A DNA stretch of 64,000 bases from assembly GCA_035570055.1 (NCBI GenBank), contig DATMLM010000017.1, positions 16,968 through 80,967 of the forward strand. The letters are read 5' to 3'. This document shows positions 1-8,520 of this stretch, in pieces. The notes beneath the pieces were generated by a model. The model saw nothing but the letters and a program-made list of their open reading frames with translations, searched no databases and was not told where the DNA came from. Numbering within the stretch: the stretch's first letter is position 1; each line of letters starts with the position of its first letter. The position numbers were made by a program, and so were the translations under genes. Origin of the DNA: DASRDS01 sp035570055 (GTDB lineage Bacteria > Gemmatimonadota > Gemmatimonadetes > Gemmatimonadales > Gemmatimonadaceae).

Positions 1-947
1 ACCACCGCGTCAAACCATCCGCATCGTCTTGGGCGGCCCGTGGTCGCACCGTACTCGTGACCCAGCTCTCTCACACGCGAGCCGAGCGGCTCGTCGAATT
101 CGGTGGGAAGAGGGCCATTGCCGACGCGAGTCGTGTACGCCTTGACGACGCCCAGCGCCGCATCGATGGATCTCGGGGAGATCCCGGCGCCCGTCGCGGC
201 TCCACCCGACGTTGTGTTGCTCGACGTCACGAACGGATAGGTGCCATGGTCGATGTCGAGCAAAGACCCTTGAGCGCCCTCCAACAGGATCGCGGCACCG
301 CTCGCACGAGCACGGTGGACCGCTAAGCCAACGTCATCGGCCAACGCGAGTAGGCGTGGGGCCAACCCCCCAAGAATGTCGAGCGTCTGACCCACATCGG
401 CGCGTTTCGCGCTGCCGTAGTGCTCCAGCATCGCGTTCGCGTGTTCGGCGCCGCGCGACACCAGTGATTCGAGGTGCGAGGGGTGGCGCAAGTCGACCAC
501 GCGTACGCCTCGGCGGGCGATCTTGTCCTCATACGCCGGACCTATGCCGCGACCCGTCGTGCCGATTTCTTTGCTGGCGGCACTTTCCGCGTCGACCAAT
601 TTGTGGTACGGGAGAACGAGGTGCGCGCGATCGCTCACGTATAGGCGACCCTCGACGTCGACGCCGTCGGCGACGAGCGTGTCGATCTCGGTGAAGAACG
701 TCTCCGGGTCGAGGACGACGCCATTGCCGATCGCGCAGCGGACGCCGTGGTGCAGGATCCCGCTCGGGATCTGGTGCAACACGAAGCAGCGAGGTCCGAG
801 GTCGACGGTGTGCCCGGCATTCGCCCCGCCTTGGTACCGCACGACCCAGTCCGCGCCTTCGGCCAGGACGTCGACGAGCTTGCCCTTGCCCTCATCGCCC
901 CACTGCGCGCCGACCACGACCACCGTTCGAGTACGCTCGTCAAACAT
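1..947 (-). CDS. purA: Adenylosuccinate synthetase (3' end outside window)
   Basis: Catalyses the GTP-dependent condensation of IMP and aspartate to adenylosuccinate, the first committed step of AMP synthesis in the cytoplasm. The protein opens MFDERTRTVVVVGAQWGDEG and carries the GDEGKGK phosphate loop and the NAGHT motif. Near the left edge it still reads in frame through GATTGRPRRCGW, a conserved PurA stretch, so only the C-terminal part (roughly 100-120 residues) lies outside the window. The ATG at 945-947 overlaps the stop of the upstream M28-type gene by 8 nt, which suggests translational coupling. Confidence 0.95.
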   Translation of the reverse strand, partial: MFDERTRTVVVVGAQWGDEGKGKLVDVLAEGADWVVRYQGGANAGHTVDLGPRCFVLHQIPSGILHHGVRCAIGNGVVLDPETFFTEIDTLVADGVDVEGRLYVSDRAHLVLPYHKLVDAESAASKEIGTTGRGIGPAYEDKIARRGVRVVDLRHPSHLESLVSRGAEHANAMLEHYGSAKRADVGQTLDILGGLAPRLLALADDVGLAVHRARASGAAILLEGAQGSLLDIDHGTYPFVTSSNTTSGGAATGAGISPRSIDAALGVVKAYTTRVGNGPLPTEFDEPLGSRVRELGHEYGATTGRPRRCGWFDAV

Positions 948-1866
948 GCACCAGCGCCTCGGCGATAACGTCGGCTGCCCCGGCCACACCGCTGCCGCTG
1001 AGCGCCTCGGGTGTGTCAATGCGACGGTGAACTCTCGCCAAAGTGGCGAGCGTGCCACGGCTCACGGTCACCGCGTCCCAGCCCGCCTCGGCAAAGGCGA
1101 TGGAGTCGACGAGGATGCCAGGGAGCACGCGACGAACCCGCACGGCTCGCCGCTCGAACGCCCGAATCAGCCGTTCAGGCCGGCCGTGCGAGTGCATGAT
1201 TGTAAGATAACCATGATCGTCGATCGTGTCGCAGTTGATGACCGCCGCCTTGGTGGGCTGATGGCGCACCCACGCTCGCGCCCCCGCGAGCCCGAGCTCC
1301 TCAGCGCTCGTGATCAGGACCCCGAGCGGAACTGCCCGGTCGACTCGCTCGGCGGCCAGCAACACGGCGGTTACGCCAGTCGCATTGTCGAGCGCGCCCG
1401 GGGACTTGGCGCCGACCGTGGAGATCGCTACGGGCAGTCCCGCGAGGACAGCGGCAAGTGTCGCGATCTGCCATGCGAGGCCCTCGACCCGTAGGATTGA
1501 CAGGACCACCAGTACGATCCACGCGATAATGCAGGCAACGATTGCCACCGCGCGCACGAGAATGGGGATAGGCTGTGACTTGCTGTCCAAGTGCGCGACG
1601 AGCCAAATGGCTGGCTCACCCCGTTTCGCCTCGAGATTGACGCCGGGGGTCGTCCCTCTCGTTACCCCGTCGCGTTGCAGCCACCGCGCTCCCGAGGCGA
1701 TGGCGAGGGCGCCGGCGATCAGCACCGTTAACGACGCGGCGGGAGAGCGCCCCGCTATCAGCGCCGTCAGAATCCAGGCGATTCCCGCGGCGGGTGTGCC
1801 CCAGCGGCCTGGCCACGAGGCGTACGTGAACGACACGTCTCGCACGGTGAACCCGAGTGAGATCAA
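940..1866 (-). CDS. M28-family (Zn aminopeptidase-like) membrane peptidase
   Basis: Resembles M28 peptidases. HLDS (His92, Asp94), GALDNATG (Asp160), SAEELG (Glu189/190) and NCD (Asp213) occur in the order of the family's metal and catalytic residues. It is unusually hydrophobic. Two predicted membrane segments lie near residues 24-60, and two more (about 103-124 and 131-149) sit between the His and Asp ligands, where soluble M28 enzymes have a short linker. The only standard start in this frame is TTG at 1866. However, the frame stays open to 2007, inside trpS, and that extra stretch reads like a normal M28 N-terminus (STPRPAGG then KAREACRDHL), so the true start is unresolved. The 3' end overlaps purA by 8 nt. 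The substrate is unknown. Confidence 0.7.
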   Translation of the reverse strand: MISLGFTVRDVSFTYASWPGRWGTPAAGIAWILTALIAGRSPAASLTVLIAGALAIASGARWLQRDGVTRGTTPGVNLEAKRGEPAIWLVAHLDSKSQPIPILVRAVAIVACIIAWIVLVVLSILRVEGLAWQIATLAAVLAGLPVAISTVGAKSPGALDNATGVTAVLLAAERVDRAVPLGVLITSAEELGLAGARAWVRHQPTKAAVINCDTIDDHGYLTIMHSHGRPERLIRAFERRAVRVRRVLPGILVDSIAFAEAGWDAVTVSRGTLATLARVHRRIDTPEALSGSGVAGAADVIAEALVHV

Positions 1867-1957
1867 ATGATCTCGGCACGCCTCGCGTGCCTTCGACTCG
1901 GCGGCTCCGCCGGCCGGTCTCGGAGTCGACGCGAGGCGGGCGATCCAGGCCGCCGCG

Positions 1958-2968
1958 TTAGAGTCCGGTGCTGTGGGAGCCGTAAACTTTAAGTCCCATA
2001 AGAGATTTCACCTCGGCCATGGTCGTGCGCGCGATGGCCGACGCCTGGTTCGCGCCGTCGCCGAGCACCTCGTCGACGATCTTGGGCTGAGCCGTAAGCT
2101 CTTCGGCCCGCGCGCGAATCGGGGCCAGCGCGGTTTCGATCCCCTCGAACAACACGCGCTTGCAGTCGATGCATCCCCAACCGGCGCTTCGACAGCGGGT
2201 CGCGACATCGTCCACGATAGCGGGTGAGTTAAAAGCCCGGTGCAAGTGATAGATGTTGCAGACCTCGGGTGTACCAGGGTCCGACTTGCGCACCCGATTC
2301 GGATCGGTGACCGCGGGCCGCAGCTTCTCCCATACCGAGGCAGGGGGCTCCACGACGCCGATGGTATTGCCGAGGGACTTCGACATCTTCGCCTGCCCGT
2401 CCAACCCCATGATCCGGCGCGTGGGGGTGAGCAGCGCCGCCGGCTCGGGGAAGTACGGCGCATCCGGCGAGGCGAACCGGGCGTTCCAGCGTCGAGCAAT
2501 CTCGCGCGACAGCTCCAGATGCTGGACCTGGTCCTCACCGACCGGAACCGTGTCGGCGCGATACAATAGGATGTCAGCGGCCTGCAGGATCGGATAGTTC
2601 AGCACACCGGCTAAGACGCTCTCCTGCCGCTGTGACTTGTCCTTGAATTGCGTCTGCCGTTCGAGCTCGCCGACCGCGGTAACCGTGTTGAATATCCACG
2701 CCAACTCGGTATGTTCCGGCACCGACGACTGCGCGAACAAGATGGCGGTGTCGGGATCAATGCCGGCGGCGAGCAGCGATACCGCCAGATCCCGCGTCCG
2801 GAGGCGAAGATCCGCCGGATCATACGGAGCGGTGATCGCGTGATAGTCGACAATACAGAATATCGACTCGTAGCGACGCTGCACGTCCACCCAGTTCCGT
2901 ACCGCGCCGAGGTAATTCCCGATGTGGAGCTCACCGGATGGCTGGATCCCGCTGAAGACCCGTGGCAT
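1958..2968 (-). CDS. trpS: Tryptophanyl-tRNA synthetase
   Basis: Class I aminoacyl-tRNA synthetase charging tRNA-Trp. Its 336 residues match the usual TrpRS length. The class I signatures are present: the HIGN box at residues 15-18 after SGIQPSGEL, and KMSKS at 194-198. The ATG at 2966-2968 is fixed by the conserved N-terminus MPRVFSGIQPSG. That start overlaps, head to head, the GTG of the plus-strand suhB by 7 bp. The C-terminus extends about 10 residues past the usual ...LMGL end, into DNA that in another frame looks like the N-terminus of the downstream M28-type gene. Confidence 0.97.
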   Translation of the reverse strand: MPRVFSGIQPSGELHIGNYLGAVRNWVDVQRRYESIFCIVDYHAITAPYDPADLRLRTRDLAVSLLAAGIDPDTAILFAQSSVPEHTELAWIFNTVTAVGELERQTQFKDKSQRQESVLAGVLNYPILQAADILLYRADTVPVGEDQVQHLELSREIARRWNARFASPDAPYFPEPAALLTPTRRIMGLDGQAKMSKSLGNTIGVVEPPASVWEKLRPAVTDPNRVRKSDPGTPEVCNIYHLHRAFNSPAIVDDVATRCRSAGWGCIDCKRVLFEGIETALAPIRARAEELTAQPKIVDEVLGDGANQASAIARTTMAEVKSLMGLKVYGSHSTGL

Positions 2969-3759
2969 CCGGCGAAAGTAGCGCGCTCCTCGACCTGGCG
3001 GTACGGGCAGCCCACGCTGCCGCCGAGATCGTCCGGCGCGGCGCGACCGGGCTCGCCACGCTGCAATGGGAACAGAAGGGGCCGCAGGACTACGTGAGCG
3101 ACGTCGATCGGGCCTCGGAAGAGGCGCTCCGCACGATGTTGCTCGGCGAGATTCCCGAGGCCCAGGTGCTCGGTGAGGAGCTGTCGCCCGGAGTGCACCC
3201 GGACAATGGCGTCGTGTTCGTCGTCGACCCGCTCGACGGGACGACGAATTTTTTGCACGGCTTTCCCGAATACGCCGTGTCTATTGGTGTGGTGGTGGAC
3301 GGCGAGCTGGTCGCAGGTGTCGTACGGCACGTCGTCACCGGTGAGACCTATACGGCACTCGCCGGAGCTGGGGCCAAACGGGACGGCGCGCCGGTTCGCG
3401 TGTCATCGACTACTAGCCCACAGCGGGCTCTCATCGGGACCGGATTTCCATTCTCCAGCATGGACCGGATCGACGAGTACTTGCCACAGTTCGCCGCCGT
3501 CGCGAGTCAGACCGCCGGGATGCGCCGGGCCGGCTCGGCCGCGCTCGATCTAGCGCATGTCGCGGCGGGGCATTTCGACGCCTTTTGGGAGCTCAAGCTC
3601 GCGCCATGGGACATCGCGGCAGGGCTTCTCTTGGTGCGCGAGGCCGGCGGTCTGGTGACCGACCTCTCCGGCGCGCCCGCTCGTGTTACTCACACCGGCC
3701 TCGTCGCCGGTAATCCAATCATGCATAAGTGGCTGCTCGACACGCTGGGAGCGATCTAA
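2962..3759 (+). CDS. suhB: Inositol-1-monophosphatase family protein
   Basis: Mg-dependent, Li-sensitive type phosphatase of the IMPase/FBPase superfamily, probably acting on myo-inositol-1-phosphate or a related sugar phosphate. In other bacteria SuhB also binds the rRNA antitermination complex, so that role is possible here but not shown. Visible motifs are GEE (71-73), DPLDGTTNF (89-97), GSAALDLA (191-198) and WDIAAG (216-221), together the full metal and substrate site. GTG at 2962 is the only reasonable start that keeps the first helix (LLDLAVRAAH). Its stop overlaps the next ATG by one base (TAATG), so suhB and ftcD are coupled. Confidence 0.9.
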   Translation: MASGESSALLDLAVRAAHAAAEIVRRGATGLATLQWEQKGPQDYVSDVDRASEEALRTMLLGEIPEAQVLGEELSPGVHPDNGVVFVVDPLDGTTNFLHGFPEYAVSIGVVVDGELVAGVVRHVVTGETYTALAGAGAKRDGAPVRVSSTTSPQRALIGTGFPFSSMDRIDEYLPQFAAVASQTAGMRRAGSAALDLAHVAAGHFDAFWELKLAPWDIAAGLLLVREAGGLVTDLSGAPARVTHTGLVAGNPIMHKWLLDTLGAI

Positions 3760-5252
3760 TGCCTCTTGTCGAATGCGTACCAAACTTCTCCGAAGGTCGC
3801 AGACCCGAGATCGTTGAGAAAATTCGCTCGGCCATAGCTGCCGTCGGTGGTGTTGTAGTGCTGGACGTGTCTTCGGATCCGTCACACAATCGAACCGTCC
3901 TCACGTTCGTCGCACCACCGGAGAGCGTCGCCGAGGCAGCATTCGCCGGCATGCGCACGGCTCGCGAGCTGATCGATTTGACGCAGCATCAAGGCGAGCA
4001 CCCGCGCATGGGCGCGACCGATGTGGTGCCCTTCGTGCCGCTCGATGGCGTCACCATGGACACATGCATCGCGCTGGCGAAAAGCCTCGGTGAGCGCGTG
4101 GGACGAGAGCTCGGTATCCCGGTGTTTCTCTACGAACGCGCGGCGACACGGCCGGAGAACGAGAACTTGGCGGACGTGCGACGTGGCGAGTTCGAGGGAC
4201 TGCGTACCAAAATGCGACAGCCGGATTTTGGACCGACGGCGGTCCATCCGACGGCCGGCGCGGTCGCCATCGGCGCGCGGCCATTTCTCGTGGCGTACAA
4301 CGTGTACTTGGGACCGGCGAGTAATTTGGCTGTGGCGAAAGAGGTCGCGAAGGCCGTGCGTGGCTCATCCGGCGGGCTGCGCTACGTGAAGGGCCTCGGG
4401 CTCGAGGTCGACGGACAGGCGCAGGTCTCGATGAACCTGGTCGACATTGATAAGACGCCGATGTTCCGGGCGTATGAGGCCGTACGGACTGAAGCCGCGG
4501 CGCACGGCGTCGCGCCGACCTGGAGCGAAATCGTCGGGCTCATCCCTGAGCGTGCGCTGCTCGACGCGGGCGTGCGACACGTACAGCTCAAGGGATTCGA
4601 TGCCGACAAGCAAGTGCTCGAGCGCCGGGTGCGCGCGGCAGTCTCTGGCGGGCCATCGGTTGGCGACTTCGTCGCGGCCGTTGCCGGACCGTCTCCGACC
4701 CCGGGCGGCGGCAGCGTTGTCGCGCACGTCGGAGCGCTCGCCGGAGCGCTGGTGCAAATGGTCGCCGGCCTGACGGTGGGCCGACCCAAGTATGCGGCCG
4801 TCGACGCCGAGGTCCGAGAGATCGCGCGGCAAGCGACCGAGCTGTCCGGCCAACTCGCGGAGCTCGTCGAACGTGACGCCGCGGCCTACGGTGCGGTTTC
4901 GGCCGCCTACAAGCTGCCGAAGACCGACGCGAGCCGGCAGCAGGTGATCACCGACGCACTCCTCGGCGCGGCGCGCGTGCCGCTCGAGACGGCGCGCGCG
5001 GCGGCGCGTGTCGCCGCGCTGGCGGCGCGCATCGCGGACAAGGGCAACACGAACGCGGTGTCCGATGCCGGTGTCGCGGCGCTCCTTGCCGAGGCCGCGT
5101 GCCGCGGCGCGGCGTACAACGTGCGGATCAACGTGGCCGCGCTGCCCGAACGCTCGGCCGGAGCCTTGCTGGTGACGGAAGCAGACGAGGCGGTCAGCGC
5201 CGCTGCGGGTGCGGTTGCGCTGGCGACGGCGTCCGTCGAGCGCCATTTGTGA
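3759..5252 (+). CDS. ftcD: Bifunctional glutamate formimidoyltransferase / formimido-THF cyclodeaminase
   Basis: Transfers the formimino group from formimidoylglutamate (histidine breakdown) to tetrahydrofolate, then cyclodeaminates it to 5,10-methenyl-THF and ammonia. The first about 295 residues are the transferase (MPLVECVPNFSEGR, DPSHNRTVLTF, HQGEHPRMGATDVVPF). From about residue 305 the cyclodeaminase follows (GPSPTPGGGSVVAHVGALAG). The 497-residue fused layout is that of animal FTCD and several bacterial phyla; many bacteria split it. The start is the ATG at 3759, overlapping the suhB stop, rather than an in-frame upstream ATG inside suhB. Its 3' end overlaps the convergent GNAT gene by 59 bp. 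No other hut genes are in the window. Confidence 0.9.
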   Translation: MPLVECVPNFSEGRRPEIVEKIRSAIAAVGGVVVLDVSSDPSHNRTVLTFVAPPESVAEAAFAGMRTARELIDLTQHQGEHPRMGATDVVPFVPLDGVTMDTCIALAKSLGERVGRELGIPVFLYERAATRPENENLADVRRGEFEGLRTKMRQPDFGPTAVHPTAGAVAIGARPFLVAYNVYLGPASNLAVAKEVAKAVRGSSGGLRYVKGLGLEVDGQAQVSMNLVDIDKTPMFRAYEAVRTEAAAHGVAPTWSEIVGLIPERALLDAGVRHVQLKGFDADKQVLERRVRAAVSGGPSVGDFVAAVAGPSPTPGGGSVVAHVGALAGALVQMVAGLTVGRPKYAAVDAEVREIARQATELSGQLAELVERDAAAYGAVSAAYKLPKTDASRQQVITDALLGAARVPLETARAAARVAALAARIADKGNTNAVSDAGVAALLAEAACRGAAYNVRINVAALPERSAGALLVTEADEAVSAAAGAVALATASVERHL

Positions 5253-5769
5253 TGCGATAGAGGACGTGTCGGCGGAGTGGGTGTCCCGGCGCGAGGATCG
5301 GGTGATCGAAATCGTCCGCGGGGTCGTAGGTCATCCCGATCTTCTCCATCACGCGACGCGACTTCGTGTTCGCGACGACCGCGAACGCGACGATCTCGTC
5401 GAGGCCTAGCGTCTCGAACCCGTAGTCGAGCGACGCGCGGGCCGCCTCGGGGGCGTACCCGTGGCCCCAATGCTCATGGGCGATCCGCCAGCCGATCTCG
5501 ACGCATGGCGTGAAGTGGGCCTCGAAGCGCGCCCAGGCGAGGCCGCACATGCCGACGCAATCCGCGACGCCCGGCACGTCGATCGCCCAGAACCCGAACC
5601 CGTACTCGGCCTGGTGCGCGCGCATACGGTCTATGCTCGCCTGACTTTCGGCTCGCGTCATGAGTGACGGGAAGTACTCGCGAACCCGCGGGTCCGCATT
5701 GAGCGCCGCGAATGGTTCCAGGTCCGACTCGCGCCACTCCCGAAGGATGAGGCGCGACGTCCGGATCAT
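5194..5769 (-). CDS. GNAT acetyltransferase, RimJ/RimL-like
   Basis: Acetyl-CoA-dependent N-acetyltransferase of 191 residues. It starts MIRTSRLILREW, typical of the RimJ/RimL/SpeG group, followed by a GYAPEAARA cofactor loop and the NTKSRRVMEKIGM motif near the C-terminus. The acceptor cannot be told from sequence; ribosomal protein N-termini are one option given the context. The ATG at 5767-5769 overlaps the map stop (ATGA), placing this gene as the last of the spc-cluster transcript. Its 3' end overlaps ftcD tail to tail. Confidence 0.85.
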   Translation of the reverse strand: MIRTSRLILREWRESDLEPFAALNADPRVREYFPSLMTRAESQASIDRMRAHQAEYGFGFWAIDVPGVADCVGMCGLAWARFEAHFTPCVEIGWRIAHEHWGHGYAPEAARASLDYGFETLGLDEIVAFAVVANTKSRRVMEKIGMTYDPADDFDHPILAPGHPLRRHVLYRITNGARRTPSPAQPHPQRR

Positions 5770-6518
5770 GCGGCCGTCAGTATCCGGGGGCCGTTGTCGG
5801 TCACCGCGACCGTGTGCTCGAAGTGGGCCGAGCGGGTGCCGTCGGCGGTGACGACGGTCCATTTGTCGGACAGCGTGCGCGTGTCGGCGCGCCCGATGTT
5901 GACCATGGGCTCTATCGCGATCGTGAGGCCGGTGACGAGCTTCGTGCCGCGTTTTGGCTTGCCGAAGTTCGGCACCTGTGGCTCCTCGTGCGGCTCGACG
6001 CCGACGCCGTGCCCGACGAGATCTTTCGCGACCGTGAAATGCGCTCGCTCGACGACATCGAAGATCGCCGCGCCGATATCGCCGGTATGATTGCCGAGCT
6101 GGGCGGCCGCAATGCCCGCCGCGAGCGCTAGCTGCGTGACATCGAGCAGTCGTTGCGTCTCGTCGCTGACCCGCCCGACCGGCACGGTCGCCGCGGCGTC
6201 GGTGTAGAATCCTTGGTACTTCACGCCGACGTCGAGCGAGATGATGTCCCCTTCGCGCAACACGCGCTTGGGCGACGGGATGCCGTGCACGATCTCCTGG
6301 TTGACCGAGAGGCAGACGCTGCCAGGGAATCCGTATAAGCCCTTGAACGCGGGCACCGCGCCCTCGTGGCTCCGAATGAACTCATCGGCGATCTGATCGA
6401 GCTCGCCCGTCGATACGCCCGGGATGACGCGTGACGTCAAGAGCGCGATGGTCGCGCCGAGGATCCGGCCGCCCGCGGCCATGATCTCGATTTCGCGTGG
6501 TGACTTGAGTTGGATCAT
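5766..6518 (-). CDS. map: Methionine aminopeptidase, type I
   Basis: Removes the initiator Met from nascent proteins at the ribosome exit. The 250-residue protein starts MIQLKSPREIEIMA. The five metal ligands are seen at Asp96, Asp107, His170, Glu203 and Glu234, with the substrate His78 in IVHGIP. The longer open frame upstream of 6518 lies inside adk and is not used. The adk stop lies 4 bp upstream, matching the secY-adk-map order of many phyla. No N-terminal SH3-like zinc domain is present. Confidence 0.96.
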   Translation of the reverse strand: MIQLKSPREIEIMAAGGRILGATIALLTSRVIPGVSTGELDQIADEFIRSHEGAVPAFKGLYGFPGSVCLSVNQEIVHGIPSPKRVLREGDIISLDVGVKYQGFYTDAAATVPVGRVSDETQRLLDVTQLALAAGIAAAQLGNHTGDIGAAIFDVVERAHFTVAKDLVGHGVGVEPHEEPQVPNFGKPKRGTKLVTGLTIAIEPMVNIGRADTRTLSDKWTVVTADGTRSAHFEHTVAVTDNGPRILTAA

Positions 6519-6522
6519 TGGA

Positions 6523-7179
6523 TCATCGGCCGAGCGCGCGAAGCACGCGCTGGTTGACCTCGTCGACCGTGCCAACGGCATCGATGACGCGTACGGGCAC
6601 GCCCTGTGAGCGGTACCACTCGATCACCGGAGCAGTTTGGCGCTTGTAGACGGCGAGGCGATTGCGGACCGCCTCTGGTTCATCGTCCTTGCGCCGAACC
6701 AGGCGGCCGCCGCACTTCTCGCACACCTCGCCCGGGTCTCGACCCATGAACGGCGTCTGGCAGCCCTCGCACACCACACGGCTGCCGATTCGACGCACCA
6801 GCTCATCTTCGGGAATGTCGAACAAGATGACGGCACTCAACGGGCGGTGCAGGCCATCCAACATCTTGCTCAGCCCTTCGGCTTGCGGCACCGTGCGGAC
6901 AACGCCGTCGAGGATCGCGCCGCGAGTGGACTGAGGCGCCGAAAGCGTGTCCCTCATGATGCCGAGGATCACATCGTCGGGGACCAAGGCGCCGGTGTCC
7001 ATGAACGATTTGGCTTTCAGGCCGAGTGACGTACCGGCTTTGGCCGCCGCACGCAGGATGTCACCAGTAGCGAACTGCGGGATGCCGAGCGCCGCGGACA
7101 GGAGCTGAGCCTGGGTCCCCTTGCCCGCGCCGGGGGGACCCAGCAACACGACGAGCTGACTGTCCGCGGCAACCGCCAC
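6523..7179 (-). CDS. adk: Adenylate kinase, zinc-LID type
   Basis: Interconverts ATP + AMP and 2 ADP. It has the P-loop GPPGAGKGT (14-22) and a long LID with four cysteines (C137, C140, C153, C156), expected to bind zinc as in Gram-positive enzymes. The usually invariant AMP-site motif DGFPRT reads DGVVRT here, an odd substitution. I take GTG at 7179 as start; a TTG at 7185 that overlaps the secY stop would add two residues. The far longer open frame upstream runs through secY out of frame and is not real. Confidence 0.93.
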   Translation of the reverse strand: MAVAADSQLVVLLGPPGAGKGTQAQLLSAALGIPQFATGDILRAAAKAGTSLGLKAKSFMDTGALVPDDVILGIMRDTLSAPQSTRGAILDGVVRTVPQAEGLSKMLDGLHRPLSAVILFDIPEDELVRRIGSRVVCEGCQTPFMGRDPGEVCEKCGGRLVRRKDDEPEAVRNRLAVYKRQTAPVIEWYRSQGVPVRVIDAVGTVDEVNQRVLRALGR

Positions 7180-7181
7180 GA

Positions 7182-8516
7182 TCAATAGCCGCCGGGCGTT
7201 GGAACGCTGCCGCGCGCGCGAATGCGGCCCTTCTTCATGAACCCGTCGTATTTCCGGAGCAGCAAGTGCTGGTTCATGTTGCTGATCGTATCCAGGGCCA
7301 CGCCGACCACGATGAGCAGTGACGTTCCGCCGAAACGAAACGGGACGTTGATGGCTCCGATGATCCACGATGGCAGGAGCGCGATGAACGTCAGGAAGAG
7401 CGCGCCTGGCAGCGTGATCCGGGACATGACTTCGTCGATGTACTCGGCGGTCTTCGTGCCGGGCTTGACGCCGGGAATGAATCCGCCCTGCTTCTTGAGG
7501 TTCTCCGCCAGATCGATCGGGTTGAAGATGATCGACGTGTAGAAGTACGTGAAGAACACGATGAGCACCGCCTCGAGGACGAAGTACAGGATCGAGGTGG
7601 GCTGGAAGTATTCGGCGAAATCGCGCGCGGCCTGGAGCCCGCTGAATTGCGCGATCGCGCCTGGCACGACAACGACGGACTGGGCGAAGATGATCGGCAT
7701 GACGCCCGCCGAGTTGATCTTGAGCGGAATGAAGTTCTTCGCGGCTTCTCGCATCCGCCCGCGGGCCATGGTGCGCTGCGGGATCTGGATCGGGACTTTG
7801 CGCGACGCGATGGTAATCGCGACGACGCCCGCGACCACGCCGACCATGAGCACGCCGAGCACGAGGAGCTTCACGACGTTCGTCGCGCCCGTGTTGACAT
7901 ACTTGACCGTGTCGAAAATGCCGGGCCAGAAGCGTTCGACGATCGAGAAGAAGATGATGAGGCTCGCGCCGTTGCCGACGCCGCGCTCGGTGATCTGCTC
8001 GCCGAGCCACATCACGAAGACCGCGCCGGTCGTCAGGAAGAGGACCATCTGGATCCGGAACCCGAGTCCCGGATGCAGCACGGCGCCCTGCAGCGATTCG
8101 GTGAACAGGGCGAAGCCATAGGCCTGGACGATGGCCAGCGCGACGGTGATATACCGCGTGTACTGGGTCAGCTTTTTCCGCCCTTCCTCGTCCTTCTGCA
8201 TCTTGTCGACCTGCGGGATGACGGCACCCGCGATCTGGATGAAGATGCTGGCCGAGATATACGGCATGATGCCAAGAGCGAAGACGGTGGCCTTGGAGAG
8301 GCCGCCGCCGACGAACAAGTCATAGAGGCCGAGCAGGCCGCCCTTCCCCTGATTGGAGAAGAAATCGGTCAGCGCGACGACATCGATTCCGGGCGCCGTG
8401 ATATGCGCGCCCAGTCGATAAATGACGAGGCACAGGAGCGTGAATAGGATCTTGTCCTTCAGCTCCGTTGTCTTCCAGACGTTGGCGATCGCCGCGGCCG
8501 GATTTGCCTGAGCCAT
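7182..8516 (-). CDS. secY: Preprotein translocase subunit SecY
   Basis: Central channel of the SecYEG translocon. At 444 residues with about ten hydrophobic segments it matches the family. The family signature SIFIQIAGAVIP is in TM2, the cytosolic loop with PIQIPQRTMARGRM precedes TM7, and GGFIPGVKPGTKTAEYI lies before TM8. It sits in its classical place after rplO (4 bp gap) and before adk. The partner secE is at 43292-43555. Confidence 0.97.
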   Translation of the reverse strand: MAQANPAAAIANVWKTTELKDKILFTLLCLVIYRLGAHITAPGIDVVALTDFFSNQGKGGLLGLYDLFVGGGLSKATVFALGIMPYISASIFIQIAGAVIPQVDKMQKDEEGRKKLTQYTRYITVALAIVQAYGFALFTESLQGAVLHPGLGFRIQMVLFLTTGAVFVMWLGEQITERGVGNGASLIIFFSIVERFWPGIFDTVKYVNTGATNVVKLLVLGVLMVGVVAGVVAITIASRKVPIQIPQRTMARGRMREAAKNFIPLKINSAGVMPIIFAQSVVVVPGAIAQFSGLQAARDFAEYFQPTSILYFVLEAVLIVFFTYFYTSIIFNPIDLAENLKKQGGFIPGVKPGTKTAEYIDEVMSRITLPGALFLTFIALLPSWIIGAINVPFRFGGTSLLIVVGVALDTISNMNQHLLLRKYDGFMKKGRIRARGSVPTPGGY

Positions 8517-8520
8517 GTGA

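Noticed and set aside
523..1494. 323-codon plus-strand frame opposite purA and the M28 gene
   Set aside because: Shadow frame; low-complexity Arg/Ser/Pro translation, while the minus strand shows clear PurA and M28 motifs.
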